Part shown: positions 50,001 through 61,680 of the stretch, one piece after another | How the letters are laid out: each line of letters begins with the position of its first letter | How positions within the stretch are numbered: position 1 is the stretch's first letter | NCBI GenBank assembly: GCA_973895155.1 | Contig: OZ316897.1 | Location: 10,540,001-10,604,000 of the forward strand | Reading direction: 5' to 3' | Length of the DNA: 64,000 nucleotides | Source: Marsupella aquatica | Lineage: Eukaryota; Marchantiophyta | Notes under the pieces: model-generated | Databases searched by the model: none | What the model saw: the letters and a program-made list of their open reading frames with translations, nothing else | Told to the model about the DNA's origin: nothing | Translations under genes and position numbers: made by a program

Positions 50001-50169
50001 TGCGGTGAGAAGGATAATCGAGCAAGAAGGTTGGAGGGGTCTTTACAAGGGTACCTTGCCATCCGTTGTGAAAGCAGCTCCTTCTTCAGCCATCACGTTT
50101 GTTGTATATGAGCAAGTGTTCAAACTAGGGTCAACATTTTTTGGCGAAAGCCCCACGAAAAATCAATAA
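47086..50169 (+). CDS. Mitochondrial thiamine diphosphate carrier (SLC25 family), seven exons
   Basis: Exons are 47086-47205, 47737-47853, 48008-48122, 48495-48622, 49171-49323, 49642-49785 and 49930-50169 (1017 nt, 338 aa), all GT-AG. The protein has the three-fold mitochondrial carrier repeat with signatures PLDVIK (31-36), PFDLLR (145-150) and PLDVVK (250-255). Text such as [41 protein letters not shown] and [18 protein letters not shown] fits the SLC25A19-like group. Those proteins import thiamine diphosphate, made in the cytosol in plants, across the inner mitochondrial membrane for pyruvate and 2-oxoglutarate dehydrogenases. Length is normal for the family. The start is the first ATG before the first repeat; no upstream in-frame presequence is needed, as carriers use internal signals. 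Confidence 0.93.
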
Positions 50170-50580
50170 TGAATATTATTGTCATCCAGTATCATATTTA
50201 CTTGGGGAAAATTACACCCTGGAAAGTTTCAGAAATCACAGAAATACTCATCTTCTGGAAATGACCACGATAATCGTCGGTGGTGTTTAGAGTGCACTTT
50301 CGGTTCACACACTCAAGATCAGGACATACGAGGAGAATGTACGTTAATAATTCTCACCCTGAACTGGGTGCACAAGACTGACTGGCAGATAGAGCTTTTC
50401 TCATGTGAGTAATTCATACCGATGGAGTAGTGGGCTTTATGTTACACCACACCCGCCATTATAAAAGCCCCATCCCATGTCTCACTACTCACCATAAAAT
50501 TTGTGGGACACTTGCACCTTTTGTGGATCACTTGCCAATAAAATGTTTTGCACTCACCACCTTTTGTGGAGTTCAAAACC

Positions 50581-50745
50581 CATTCCTGAACCTAGGCACT
50601 CTACAATGAGAGCTATGGGTTACCCTCCACAAAACTCATTCCTGAACCTGGGCACTCTATAATGAAAGCTATGGGTTACCCGTCCACAAAACTCATTCCT
50701 GAACCTGGGCACACTACAATGAAAGCTATGGGTTACCCATAGCCC
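50581..50745. repeat. 56-57 bp tandem repeat, three units
   Basis: Units begin with CATTCCTGAACCT at about 50581, 50637 and 50694 and share AGCTATGGGTTACCC. They differ by only a few substitutions, so the expansion is fairly recent. Confidence 0.88.
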
Positions 50746-51423
50746 TTTATAGGGGCAGTTGTGGTTTAAGGTCAGGGTACTTGTACTTTTGCAAGCCCAA
50801 AATTCATCTAGCATTTTGGGAGTTAGGAGAATATTCAAGCTGACAGAAATGGGCTTTGTGTACAAGTCTGCAAAACTCTAGTAATCCAAAAATATGAAGG
50901 GGGGGGGGGGGTGGGATTTTGGCCTGCTTCTCTATTCATTTTCATTGGTTAATTCTTTTAGGTCAAGCTCCAATTTGTTGGGTCGAGTTCATTCAGATGT
51001 ATCCTCTTCAGATGAATCCAAGTCCTGAAAATGAACCTTCCCTCACATGAGTCCCTTTCAGCACCTTGGGAACTATGCCATATTTATTTTTAAAGAGCCT
51101 CTAGCCATGACTAAAATATTTTTTCATCACTTTAGTATGTTTTTCCTTAAATTGTGGAGCAAAGTCTCATGGTAGAGGAGAGAAATGTGAAAACAAGAAA
51201 ATTTGGACACTACTCCTTTTGTAGGATTAGTGGTGGGTTAAGTGTCAGCACTGTTATTGTCATCTTTAAAGCAACATTGTCCATGACAAATCCTGGATTC
51301 ACCATTTTTAGTAGGAGCAAATTCTCACCCAAGTGGAGAGTATGTGAAAAGGTGAGAAGTCTTGGACATCTCTCCTTTTATATGGCTAGTGATGGCTTAA
51401 GGATAGGTACCTGAGAACTTATG

Positions 51424-51539
51424 GGCAAGATTAGAGTATCATATCTTATGTTCCTTTATGGGGACTTGATTTGTAAGAGGGGGCAAGATTAGAGTATCAT
51501 ATCTTATGTTCCTTTATGGGGACTTGATTTGTAAGAGGG
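51424..51539. repeat. Exact 58-bp tandem duplication
   Basis: 51424-51481 and 51482-51539 appear identical (starting GGCAAGATTAGAGTATCATA). Lack of divergence means a very recent event, or an assembly artefact. Confidence 0.9.
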
Positions 51540-53054
51540 GGCAAAAATTGAGAGAAAGTCTCCGCCCAAAACTCTGTCAGTCGCATCATATCAAGTAAAT
51601 GGTCCATATTTAGAGTGTCAGCAACATTATTTTCCTCCATAAGGATCAGTGCTCGAGGACTTCATGGGGAACTCCTTCGTCTCTTGTATCCCCTTAATCT
51701 CTTGTGAACTACTTGATATTTATTGAACGTGTGAGCAACATGATTTCCTCCATATGGAAGTGACCAGAGGAATCCATAAACAAGGCTTAGGGAACTATAT
51801 ACAAAACTGCCAAAAAACAAAAGGCACCCAGCTATACTACAAGATCCCAGAGGCAAACAATCCAATGAAGGGTAGGTAACCAAAGAGCCAAGAGGAGGGG
51901 AACCCTGGCAAAAGTACACCACAAACAGAGCCGGGAAGAAAAGAGAACCTAAACCTAAACATTACCGAACTGGGTCCAAGTTGTCTTACTCTACCATATA
52001 TTAGTCATGTAATTCACAAGACATTTAGACACAAATGGTCTGCCCGTACGTGTTGCCTCGTTCTTGTGAGAATAAGTAGTGATGATCAGGTTGGTGCACT
52101 GAGCACATAATTTTTGAAAATTTGAGCCCCAGATACAAAATTGTAAGTAGGGTGAAACTCAGGAAAGCAAATCAGTGCCTAGTTTAGGAATATTAGTAAC
52201 AATTTAGCAATTTTATATAAAGCACTCACTGCCAGTGAATTACATGGTGTTTGCAAGGTAAAGATATTCACAGAGGGCATACACGAACCTGATTGTCACT
52301 ACAGTAAAGTGATAATGTGTCGAAGTGAATAGCTTTGAAGTACCCTCATTGATATCGTGGAACAATTAAAGGGTGGGCTTTATGAGAGTCGACTGATGCA
52401 ACATTGATTGGCTTTCACCTAATTTCTCGTTGAAATGGTGAACAATCAAGTCGGGAAAACTGACGGTTTACATCCTGTAGCCGCTGCGCATTGTGACATT
52501 GCCTCGACCACACGAGACCATCATACCAACTAAAGCGAGGTGTACTATTTGTCCCAGGTATACTTGAAAGCAGTGGGATAAGAAAGAAAGTAAATATTAA
52601 AGCGCATCCAACCATATGTACTCCGACGGATTCTAGAAAACCTTTGATAAAACCATGACGGCAACGGAAAACATGCCAATTACCTGATCACATCTTCAAT
52701 ATCACACCTTGGCTTACAGTTCCAGAGCGATGGACACGATATATGCCTAAATTTTGTGTTAGAGCACTCCCAGCGTATGGCAGCTGCATGGAACTCTGTA
52801 AATATGTTAATGTTAATTTAATAAAGGCAATGTCAAGAATCTATACACTCATTGTTCCTAATTCTAAGCTAATTAATTGAAATTGAATTATCAATTAATT
52901 AGAGAACAAATCTCACCCACTACTCTTGGGCCATGACATCGTCACTTGCGAGAGGACTTTCTCGAGCAAAACAATTCCAAGCCCGACAAACCTTGAAATG
53001 CCCTGTTAGTGAATACAATTGGTAAGAGTCGGCTGAAAATTCCACTATTTTTGT

Positions 53055-56000
53055 TCAGCTTATCTGTTTTCCTTTTCGTCGTCTGTCCAGTTCTGCTTCG
53101 GCCTCCAACACTAACTGTCGAAGCCGGTTCACTTCTTGTTCACACTCCTGGAGAGTTTTCTTAGGTGGAACTACAACAGAGTCAGGGTCAGCTGGCTGGT
53201 AGGGTTTGATCAGGTTGACAGAGAACTCCTTCAAAGCATCTACTCCTCGCACCTGCATAGAGAAGAACACAATATGAACAAAACGCCTCAAAAGGATATC
53301 TCATGCAGTGGATATGCCCAGGACAGGTGAGAGCTGCAGTCTTCCTTTCCCTCTCTCGAGAAAGTCCACCAGTGATGTGAGGACCACCAATATATACAGA
53401 AAAAAGGAAATGCGAGTCATTAAGACGTGTAGAGAATGACGTAAGGGATCCTACAGTACCAACCTACATTAGCAAGCAGAGCCTTGGCTCAGATATCACC
53501 ATCAAACTTATCAGATAAATACCTCCTCTGGAAGCAAAGGTAACTGAGTGATATGAAAGTCCTCATATAGTTCATGGAACTGATCTAAATATTTCTTCTG
53601 CATTCGTACTCTTGCTTGTAGTAATTTTGAGTCGGCAGCTGTTTCAAATTGGACACTTCCGTGAGTTAGAAGCTCCTCATGCAAAACGCGCCCATCCTAT
53701 CGACGCTTGGCACGGCATAAAAGGCATTGGGCAACTACCAAATCAGACGAGTTCTTATCTGGTCCGATTAGTTTAATGAAACATTTGCGGAAGAAGAGGA
53801 TTTTCATACATGATAATAGCAAACAGGGGTATGTAAGGCGGATTTAACCATATTTACATCAGCTCAGTATGTCGGCGGATTAGGCAGAAAAGATCACAGA
53901 ACGGCCCTGTTTTGATCGCTACTGTCTATTGCCAGAGATCGTCTGGGAAACTCACCTTCCTCCTTGAACAAAACTTGATTGATGACGATATTATGAGTGT
54001 CGATTTCAAAACGGGCCAGCTCCTGCACTAGTCTTTCTGTTTCATAGAGTGAAAGAAACTCCGGGATGCATACACAAACAAAAGTTGTCATATCCTGGAC
54101 CACCCAATCCCGAAATAAGTATGACGACTATAACAAGGTCGTTGCCGATAGCATAAATTGACTTGATTTGTTGCTTCTGGCTTCAAGAGTAGACTAACGA
54201 CTAGAAGGACGTGTAAGAGGCTCTTACAGGATTACGAAACTGCTCATTGACTTGCTCAATCACCAATTTCATGCCTTCCAATTTGCTCATAATGGCATCC
54301 TCTCCGAACTCATTGCCAGCTCCAAACATCCGTGTTACCTGGACCACCAGATTTCCTCTGTCGTTACTGCATCACCAAGTCCCATCGTATAAAAAGCACC
54401 TCCAAGGCTGAATGAAAGGCACCCATATCTACATACCGTGTCCCTGCACTGACTACTTTATGTAACAACTTCACATACACATAGAGCTGACGACACCTTC
54501 TCAACAAGTAAGAAATAGACCCTCCTGCACAACATATCTATCGCGATCTTTGCGATACTCTGAAGCGTCTCCAGCATGTGAAAGTTACCGTTACTCTTAG
54601 TCCAGGACCCTTTCCATGACTCTAGACCAAACATAGACAAAACGTCTCCAAACGCCGAATGTACACTTGGTTCGTGTTGGAATAGCACATTGCATAAATT
54701 TATGCAGGATCGGTACTGTTTCACTAAACCTAACTATTACTTTCAGAAATACCGAATTAAGCTCAGCTTCTACATTACACACTCGGAAGCACTATCAAGC
54801 AGTTGAGGAGTTAATCTAGACCTGATTGATAAGCCCTCCAAACTTGTTCTTCAGAGTCATAATCTTGCCAAGCCCTTTCTCCAGAGTTGATGGGAACTGC
54901 AACAACCGTAATGTGTGGCCAGTGGGAGCTGTGTCAAACACTATGACATCATAGTCCAATGTCTGCACCAACCTGCATTTCGATCAGCTCTCAGTCATAC
55001 ACCAAACTCTACAAAGCCCATAGGTCTAGTAAGTATCAGTATTGCCCAGCTAAGTTCTACAAAATCGCAATACAATGATACGATACAACATCAAAAGAAT
55101 CTGATTACATGACGTACATGAATCATTCTGGGAGAATTTATTGGACGTACGATGGCCTCATTATTCACCTAGACCTCCAACTATTACGTTCCGCTCTAAT
55201 TATGACTTGCAGCAAAATTAACTTAGCAAGAACAGGTTCCTGTTAATCCAACAGCATTCCATGGAGACATGTGCGGCATCTGAGTTCGCTTCAAAAGACT
55301 CTCTCAATTGAGGGGAAGACGAACCAATGGATGATTTCGATTTGAAATCGGCTCTCCATGAAAAACTTTTTAAATTTGTCAATGACGGAGAGCTTCCACA
55401 GTCTGCTTATTATGAAAATGCACCGGTGTAGAGAATGCAAGGGAGAAAAGAATACAGACACGAAGAGCGGTACCAACGAAAACAAACAACCCGAGTTAGG
55501 TCAACTTAGCAAACATCACACCCTTCAGAACCATCGCATGCGGGGCAACTAACGTGATGCAAGTTTCACACCGAACAGCCAAAGGATCGTTAGGGAGAAA
55601 CTTACTTGAGCATTTCAGCAAAACTCATGGCCTCATCTATGCCCGGTATTGAATTCGCAAGCTCGGACACAAAACCTCCCATCCCTTCCAATGACTCCAA
55701 CTCATCGCTCTCCACGTTGGGATCTACCTCCTGCATAATAACCACACCGTAACAAAAGTCATCCGTGTAAGTCCTAGATGCAGGACTCGTAGGCAATTGC
55801 GGTAGCACCTAAAAAGGTTCACAGTAATTCTAACAAGAACCACTCTAGCAAGAATTCCTGCGCGAGTTGAAGTCACCTGATCTTTCAGATTTAGATTAGG
55901 GAAAATACAGAAAAATCATGCGAAAGCTAGATGCAGAAAGCATAGGGAATTGAAGTATAACCTAGAAATGAAACAACAATCAACGAAAATCACTCGACAT

Positions 56001-56416
56001 CTATAGTCGCCATGGTAGAGACGGAGTAGCACCTTGCTCTTCCAACCTAAGTATCGACTGAGCAGAAGACAGGCGAAGCAGAAGGATACATTGGAGAAGA
56101 GAACAGAAGGGAAAAGCACAAGGAGAAAAGGAGAGCGAACCATTGCAAAAAGGTTGGAGAAGCCCTGGACGAGAGTGGGAGTGCGCGTGAATTTCTGCCG
56201 AAACGCGTCGCTGAGGTTGTGAGCCGGATCCGTGGAGATGATGAGCACGGACGGGCGCACGGCCGCCAACTGCACGGCCAGCATGGAGCTGCACGTCGTC
56301 TTTCCGACACCTCCTTTGCCTCCCACGAAGATCCATTTCAATTGCTGCTGCTCCAACACATTACTCAAGCTCGGCTGCAACGCGCCCGCGCCCTCCAGCT
56401 CCTCGTCTTCCGCCAT
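53055..56416 (-). CDS. GET3: GET3/ASNA1 tail-anchored protein targeting ATPase, seven exons
   Basis: Exons in transcript order are 56416-56141, 55730-55606, 54972-54822, 54338-54228, 54094-53956, 53638-53523 and 53252-53055 (1116 nt, 371 aa), all GT-AG. The product is the cytosolic homodimeric ATPase that delivers tail-anchored proteins to the ER receptor. It shows the deviant P-loop [10 protein letters not shown] (32-41), switch [13 protein letters not shown] (61-72) and switch [17 protein letters not shown] (from 147). The C-terminal part has [27 protein letters not shown] and ends in a charged helix. No organellar presequence follows MAEDEE, so it fits the cytosolic GET3a type. The frame stays open to an upstream ATG at 56521, which would add 35 residues with an RRRRRR run; MAEDEE is preferred because family members begin similarly. 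The CxxC pair of yeast and animal proteins was not seen. Confidence 0.94.
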
Positions 56417-56521
56417 ATCTAGTAGCTCAATTTCCTGCTCCAATAATCCCCTCCCTTTCTTCGTCCTCGACCTCCGTCTCCTCCTCCGCAATGAATGAAA
56501 TGGAACGGAATCCTCTGTCAA

Positions 56522-57660
56522 AACAACCTCTACATTTTAGATTTAACGAAGAGAAACAAGACCTTTCAGTCGAAACTCGAGCAGAGCACTTTTCTGCACC
56601 GATGGACTCAATTACCGGGCCTAATTACAATATATCTTAATCAACTAATCACCTACTGTAATGTTGTGAAAATCGCGGCCGGCCTCTGTAATCACTCCTA
56701 ATTCGTGCTTCTAATTTGGGTTACCGGGTTCGGGTACTCTGGTTATCACGAGTGGGTTTATTACTGTTCCAATAAAGCTGACGCAGTACGGAATCAAAAG
56801 CTTTGCTATGATTCGCTGATTTTCAGTGGTAATGTGGCATGTTGTTGTACGTGTCATGAGCCTTCACGAGGGGCTTTGGTCCAAGTGGCTTCGGTCAGTT
56901 GGCCAGCGATCAGGTTGGAACTGGATAGTTTGTAAGGTTTTTTTATGTGGTGAGGGTGGCCAAAGTCACCTTGTATGAAAGAGAAAAATGTTAGGAAGAC
57001 CTAGCCCTAGATGTAAGGATAGGTGGCAGAATCTGGCTCATGGTTATCTGTTTGAAATTGGCTAATGTTATCATGATATTAACTTTTTCAGGAGATTAGG
57101 TTACTTTGTCTTATTGAAATTTTATATATGTATGTTTATTTCAACTTATTCTAGACAAGGTGCATTTTTGTGATTTTGAAATTATTTTACCCTCCCTTAA
57201 TGTTTTTAATTATCATTTCTGAGACCCACCGTTTCTGAGACCCACTCTTTTGGGTCTATATATATTTTTCAGTCTTGTAAAATCATTATTTTTAACCAAC
57301 AATAGAAACGATGACAACCTAGTAATTAATTGACAAAATTGTAACTGGCCAAATAAGAATTACATGACTCATCACGTTTCAGGTGATTCTAGACCATGAT
57401 AGTGCAGGACATATTATTACTTGATTTATCAAGCTTATCGCTCTCTGAGAGTAATTTAATAGAATATCCATTTTGAGCGGAAGAACAGAAAAACAAGGCA
57501 GGAACGCTAACACAGTGCTCCAGTACGTTTATCAACTCTCACTCAACTCATGTAAAAATGCTGACACTGTCTCGAAGAATATAGTTACAAGTCAGGGAAC
57601 TCTCTACCTCGACTCTGCACTCTCACTAATTCCCATGGATCGCTGATCAACATTAAATCA
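56522..57660. other. AT-rich region upstream of GET3
   Basis: This includes the GET3 promoter side and an AT-rich stretch. No gene, and no gag-pol sequence attributable to the nearby copia primer-binding site, was recognised. Confidence 0.4.
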
Positions 57661-57667
57661 AAGCCGT

Positions 57668-58480
57668 GCTCTGATACCATGCTGGTAACATTCACTTAAC
57701 TGAATTTCTACAAAGGAACCGGCCAAGGAGCCACATTAAGTAGAGCGCAGAGAACCAGTGACAAGGAAGAATCAAACAGACCAACAAAGAGACCAAGATC
57801 TGATGTCAGAACTAACAGCCTAATCAAAAAGGTACAAACCCACGACTAAGCCCGCAACCGAGAAGCGGTACCAACACAGAGTAATTAAACGTGAGTCTGA
57901 CAGTAGAGTATCGCCCATTGTCTCTCCTACGTAGCTTAGTACGCCTTTCTCATATATAGTAGTGGACCCTAAACAAATATGCTGGGATGAAGGGACACAA
58001 AAGTGGTGGCACTAAACTGAGTATCCTTAGTTAAATAATCATGCAGCTAATGTCACAACATTGTGGCCAGCTTGTAGCTCAAAATCGCTCTAAACTAGGT
58101 GTGCAGACTCCTCTCCCCTGCCTCCGCTAGGCTCTCTCTGGCACAACCTTGGGATACATAATGAAATTCAAATATAAACATCATTCAATCAATCATATAT
58201 AGTGAACATCAGCAATGTATGACAGAAATGAATCTTTACTGATCTTGGAAACCCTTGCATATATGCTGGGTTGAAGGCATGCATACAATTTAATTTGGTG
58301 GCACTAAATCCAGCACTAAAGCATCCACCATAAAACTGATTATGCGTTATTTAACTTAATATTTAACTGGTGTCTCAACACTACTGCTAGCGTGTAGCTC
58401 AACATTGCTCTACACTGGTTCGCCAGCTTTCCCTGCCTCAGCTACGCTCTTTCTAGCACAAACCTTGCACAACATACGTA
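57668..58480 (-). mobile_element. Ty1/copia LTR and primer-binding-site remnant
   Basis: On the minus strand 57679-57668 reads TGGTATCAGAGC, the exact primer-binding site of plant copia elements (initiator tRNA-Met 3' end). Immediately beyond it the sequence runs into an LTR-like end: on the plus strand it begins TGCTGGTAACA at 57680, which corresponds to a minus-strand LTR ending in CA. The LTR seems to extend toward about 58480, and within it two diverged blocks (57975-58162 and 58260-58478) share GTGTAGCTCAA and CCCTGCCTC text. No gag or pol was found on the internal side, so the element is a fragment. The outer boundary is uncertain. Confidence 0.7.
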
Positions 58481-58579
58481 AGCATCTACCATCAGCTCAA
58501 TTCCGACAACGAATATTTATTAAGTGTCCTCCCACTCCCGGTTTGACCTTGCCCGTCAAACTGGGCGTTTTTGAGTGGC

Positions 58580-59162
58580 AAATTGGCAACCCGGCACCCG
58601 GGTTCGGAAGCAGTCCGGGAAAGGAAACCTTCGGCCGCGGTTCGGGTTCGGGAGGCCGGGTTCGGGAGGAGGTGTGGAGGGTTTGGGTGGGGGTCCGGGT
58701 GACTAATCGGGTCCGGGTCCGGGGCGGAGGCGGTCGGTGGGGGCTTGGGGTGGGGGCTCGGGGTGGGGTCCGGGTGGGGTTCGGGTCCGCTCGGTGGGGG
58801 TTCGGGTTGGGGTCCGGGTGCGGCTCGGGTCCGTGAGGCCGAGTTCGGGAGGAGGTGCGGGGGGTTCGGGTGGGGTCCGGGTGGAGTTCGGGTTTGGGTC
58901 CCGGTCCGGGGGTTCGGGTTCGGGAGGTGCGGGGGGGTTCGGGTGGGGGTCCGGGTCCGGGGCGGAGGCGCTCGGTGGGGGTTCAGGTTGGGGTCCGGGT
59001 GGGGTTTGGGTCCGGGAGGCTGAGGTTCGGGGTGGGGTCCGGGTGGGGGTCCGGTTCGGGGTTCGGGTCCGGGTCCGGGGGGCACTTCGGGGGTTCGGAG
59101 GTTCGGGGTTCGGGATGGGAGGCTTGGATTAGGGTTTTGCGGTTTAGGGTTGGAGGGTGAGG
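58580..59162. repeat. G-rich degenerate GGGTTCGGG/GGGTCCGGG tract
   Basis: About 580 bp of nearly C-poor, G-rich degenerate repeat built from GGGTTCGGGT, GGGTCCGGGT and GGTGGGG units. It ends in GATTAGGG and GGTTTAGGG, which contain the plant telomere motif. Long ORFs in both directions result from composition only. The plus strand should form G-quadruplexes readily. Confidence 0.85.
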
Positions 59163-59194
59163 CCGGCCGGGAAAGGGTCGGGAGGGTGCTTGGG

Positions 59195-59460
59195 AGAGGA
59201 TAAAAGGAGGAGATCCCTCCTCCCCCTCCTCCCCCTCCTCATTTTTGCAGAAGAGGAGGAGAGGAGGAGGAGGAGAGGAGGAGGAGGAGGAGGAGAGAAG
59301 GAGAGGAGGAGAGGAGGAGGAGGAGAGAAGGAGAGAAGGAGAGGAGGAGAGGAGGAGGAGGAGATAAGTGTTTGGTTTTGGTTTTTGTTTTTGATTTTTG
59401 GTTTGTTTTTGTTTGTTTGTGTTTTGTTTTGTGGTTTTTGAAGTTTTCTTTTGTGTTTTA
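59195..59460. repeat. Purine (GGA) tract followed by T/G-rich tract
   Basis: 59195-59365 consists mostly of GGAGGA and GAGAAGG units, with a CCTCCTCCCC mirror segment near 59215-59240, so intramolecular triplex formation is possible. 59366-59455 switches abruptly to GTTTTTG-type repeats. AAACCCTAA (a telo-box) follows at 59460-59468. Confidence 0.85.
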
Positions 59461-59501
59461 AACCCTAACCTTAGAGCCAAATGGAGGGATATAAAGAAAC
59501 A

Positions 59502-59838
59502 CTTGTACGCGCACGCTTTGAGCCTCGGTTCGGTTTGCGATACTCTGTACAAGAATTTCTTAATATCACCTTAACAATTTAGTCTCCTTTGTTCATTAAG
59601 TAAAACATTTGCGGAGATAGAGGAATCCATGTACGCATGCTTAGAGTTTTGGCTCGGTCTGCGATACTTTGCATGGATACCACGATTCGCCAAGAATGTT
59701 TTTACTTGAATTACAAATGAGTGCTAAATTATAGACACCAAATCACATATGTTGAAGCAAGAATATAACAACTTTGAAAGAAAAGAACACTTTTGTGCGC
59801 ATGCTTTGAGCGTCCGCTCGGTCTGTGATATTTCACAA
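59502..59838. repeat. Three dispersed copies of a ~45-bp motif
   Basis: Copies at 59502-59550, 59629-59674 and 59793-59838 share TGTACGCRYGCTTTGAG-like text followed by CTCGGTCTGCGATACT. Spacing is about 127 and 164 bp, and the sequence between is AT-rich and unique. They precede the interrupted reading frame at 60058. Confidence 0.75.
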
Positions 59839-60057
59839 CTATTGTCTTTCTCTTTTATTGTTGTTATATTTAAAGGTAATTAAAATCATGTGTGCAATAA
59901 AAATACATAATGCATGGGATAAAAAAACCGGGAAGAGATAATAACAATACGACTTGTAATTTTCAGGCTGGTCGTTGAAACCTTATTGGAAGGATTTTAT
60001 TTAAATCCCGGTAAGATTTTGTTCCTCCCTCACATATTCCTTTTGTGAAGGGAAAAC

Positions 60058-60922
60058 ATGGCCATCGGTAATTTTAGTTTAGAGTATAGGCAAGTGTTGG
60101 AGACAATCACAAAACATGTGAATGAGGGATATGAGCCGAATCTTGTTGCTCTGGATGCATTGAAGAATGCTCGAAACACTCTCGAACATGCTAGGAATTC
60201 TAGCAAAGTGGTCGGGAAACAAAAATGGAAGGGGGCAAACAAAGAGGCAAAATAGGTTTGACATAATGTGGTAGTGTCGATATGGAAAGAAATACTTTAT
60301 TGCTACACTCAACCGAAACAGTATGGGGTGGACGGGTTCGAGAGGGAGTTCACAAGACACGAACAGAAAGAATACAAGAATTTTCTTGGTGAGATAACCT
60401 GTTGTATGCGGGAAAGCGTACAGAAGAAGGACAATTTCACACGAGAGCAAATGAAGTCATTTGAAGATGAAACTGAGAAACCGGGAGGATTTCTGGAAAA
60501 TTTGGCTCTCAACTTGGAGAAGCATATTTGGGATAATTTGGCAGCCAAAGTGGAGGAGGGTGACACTACATTGCTTGGAAACCGAGGAACGCGAGTATGA
60601 GCAACGAGGATTGTTGAAGCAAATGTCATCAATGGAGACTCAACAAAACACTGAAGAAATGACTGAAGATACTATACCGGCGATGCAAATAGATGAAACT
60701 CCCATTGAACATTTCACAATCAATGAATATAATTTGTCAGCTGGGGAATTTGACAGGTTGTTATTCAGTGGCCGACTCGATGAGTGGAAACAATATGCGG
60801 CAGCCAACCAACCATCAATAGATGAGCAAAATTTGCAACGATCCATTCGGCGTCATCGACAATGTCAACAACAGGCAGAGGTGAAAATAGAAGCCGTCGA
60901 CAACAACAACAAAAGGAACTGA
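60058..60922 (+). pseudogene. Unrecognised interrupted protein-coding relic
   Basis: Three open pieces run in one direction. The first (60058-60252) and second (from 60262) are in the same frame, separated by two stop codons at 60253 and 60259. The second continues to about 60590, where the sensible reading moves to another frame that stays open to 60922. The combined sequence is rich in Glu, Lys, Gln and Asn, with no membrane segment. Amphipathic phrases such as EYRQVLETITKHVNEGY, FEREFTRHEQKEYKNFLGE and FDRLLFSGRLDEWKQYAA look protein-like rather than random. I do not recognise the family. It lies between a repeat cluster and a satellite-like array, so it could be part of an unknown transposable element or a decayed host gene. 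An unusual small intron over the stops cannot be excluded. Confidence 0.45.
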
Positions 60923-61429
60923 AACCAATAGTCTCTACATTTTGATGTTATTTTCATGCACTTACTATTAGAGACCTTTTGTTAAATTAGAAGCGGCATA
61001 TCCTCTTTGACAATTATTTTCAACTTGTAATTGGTAAAGAGATTTTGGAGTGACATTACATTGCATATCCCGTTGAGTACATATATTTTTCATTGGGGGC
61101 ATGGCGTCCCCTTTTGGAGAATGTGTATTTTCGTAAGAATACTCCATCCTCCAATCAGCCATAGGTTTTGGAAGCATATTTTCGGGCTCACAATCATATT
61201 TTTGGACACACAAAATGGCACCGTAACAAAATTGGGATTCTAATGATTGAAAGAGTGGGAATGTTGTTTTGTACAGACGTTTACAGGTATGTTAGCGCCT
61301 TAGGTTATGTACACCGGTCACGGGCATAATTACAAAGTAAACTCACAAAAATTTGCCTACATGAGAAGGGTTGTGAAAGTAACAGAGCTTTGAGACCAAT
61401 TTGATGGTCGTAATGTGGACTCCAACAAT

Positions 61430-61680
61430 TTGTCAATTTTTGCAATTGGTGACAAGTATGGGGAAAATAGACGTGATGAGAGACGGTAGCACAGTGGACT
61501 CAGGTACTGATCCTTCTCTGAAATCATTTCCAAAAGGAGATCATGTACCACAATGAGTTCAACAAAGTCAACATCGCAATGGTTTTAGCCGCCCAAGTTG
61601 AGAATGATTTTGTAGAAGGATGTATACCTAAGTCCACTCACTTTTCTTGTCTTTCATAATTTTTTCCGCTATTGCTGCTA
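61430..61680. repeat. Block P, first copy (repeated at 62848-63056)
   Basis: This block contains GCAATTGGTGACAAGT, TGGACTCAGGTACTGATCC and GAATGATTTTGTAGAAGGAT and recurs about 1417 bp downstream. It leads directly into the 260-bp array. No ORF is conserved between the copies, suggesting non-coding repeat DNA. Confidence 0.8.

Larger units (their letters stand above)
50170..53054. other. Intergenic region between carrier and GET3 genes
   Basis: The two genes converge here. No gene was recognised. It holds three 56-57 bp tandem units at 50581-50745, a G run near 50900, a diverged repeat pair near 51150-51260 and 51300-51410, and an exact 58-bp tandem duplication at 51424-51539. Confidence 0.5.

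Noticed and set aside
54458-54782. Minus-strand ORFs between GET3 exons 3 and 4
   Set aside because: They lie in an intron; joining the flanking exons gives the exact family sequence without them.
58405-59160. Long ORFs on both strands (up to 197 aa), Gly/Trp- or Pro-rich
   Set aside because: They arise from a degenerate G-rich repeat that lacks stop codons in most frames; no start context, domain or splice signal supports coding.
59157-59552. Glu/Arg-rich and Pro/Ser/Lys-rich ORFs
   Set aside because: They are translations of the GGA and T/G simple repeats.
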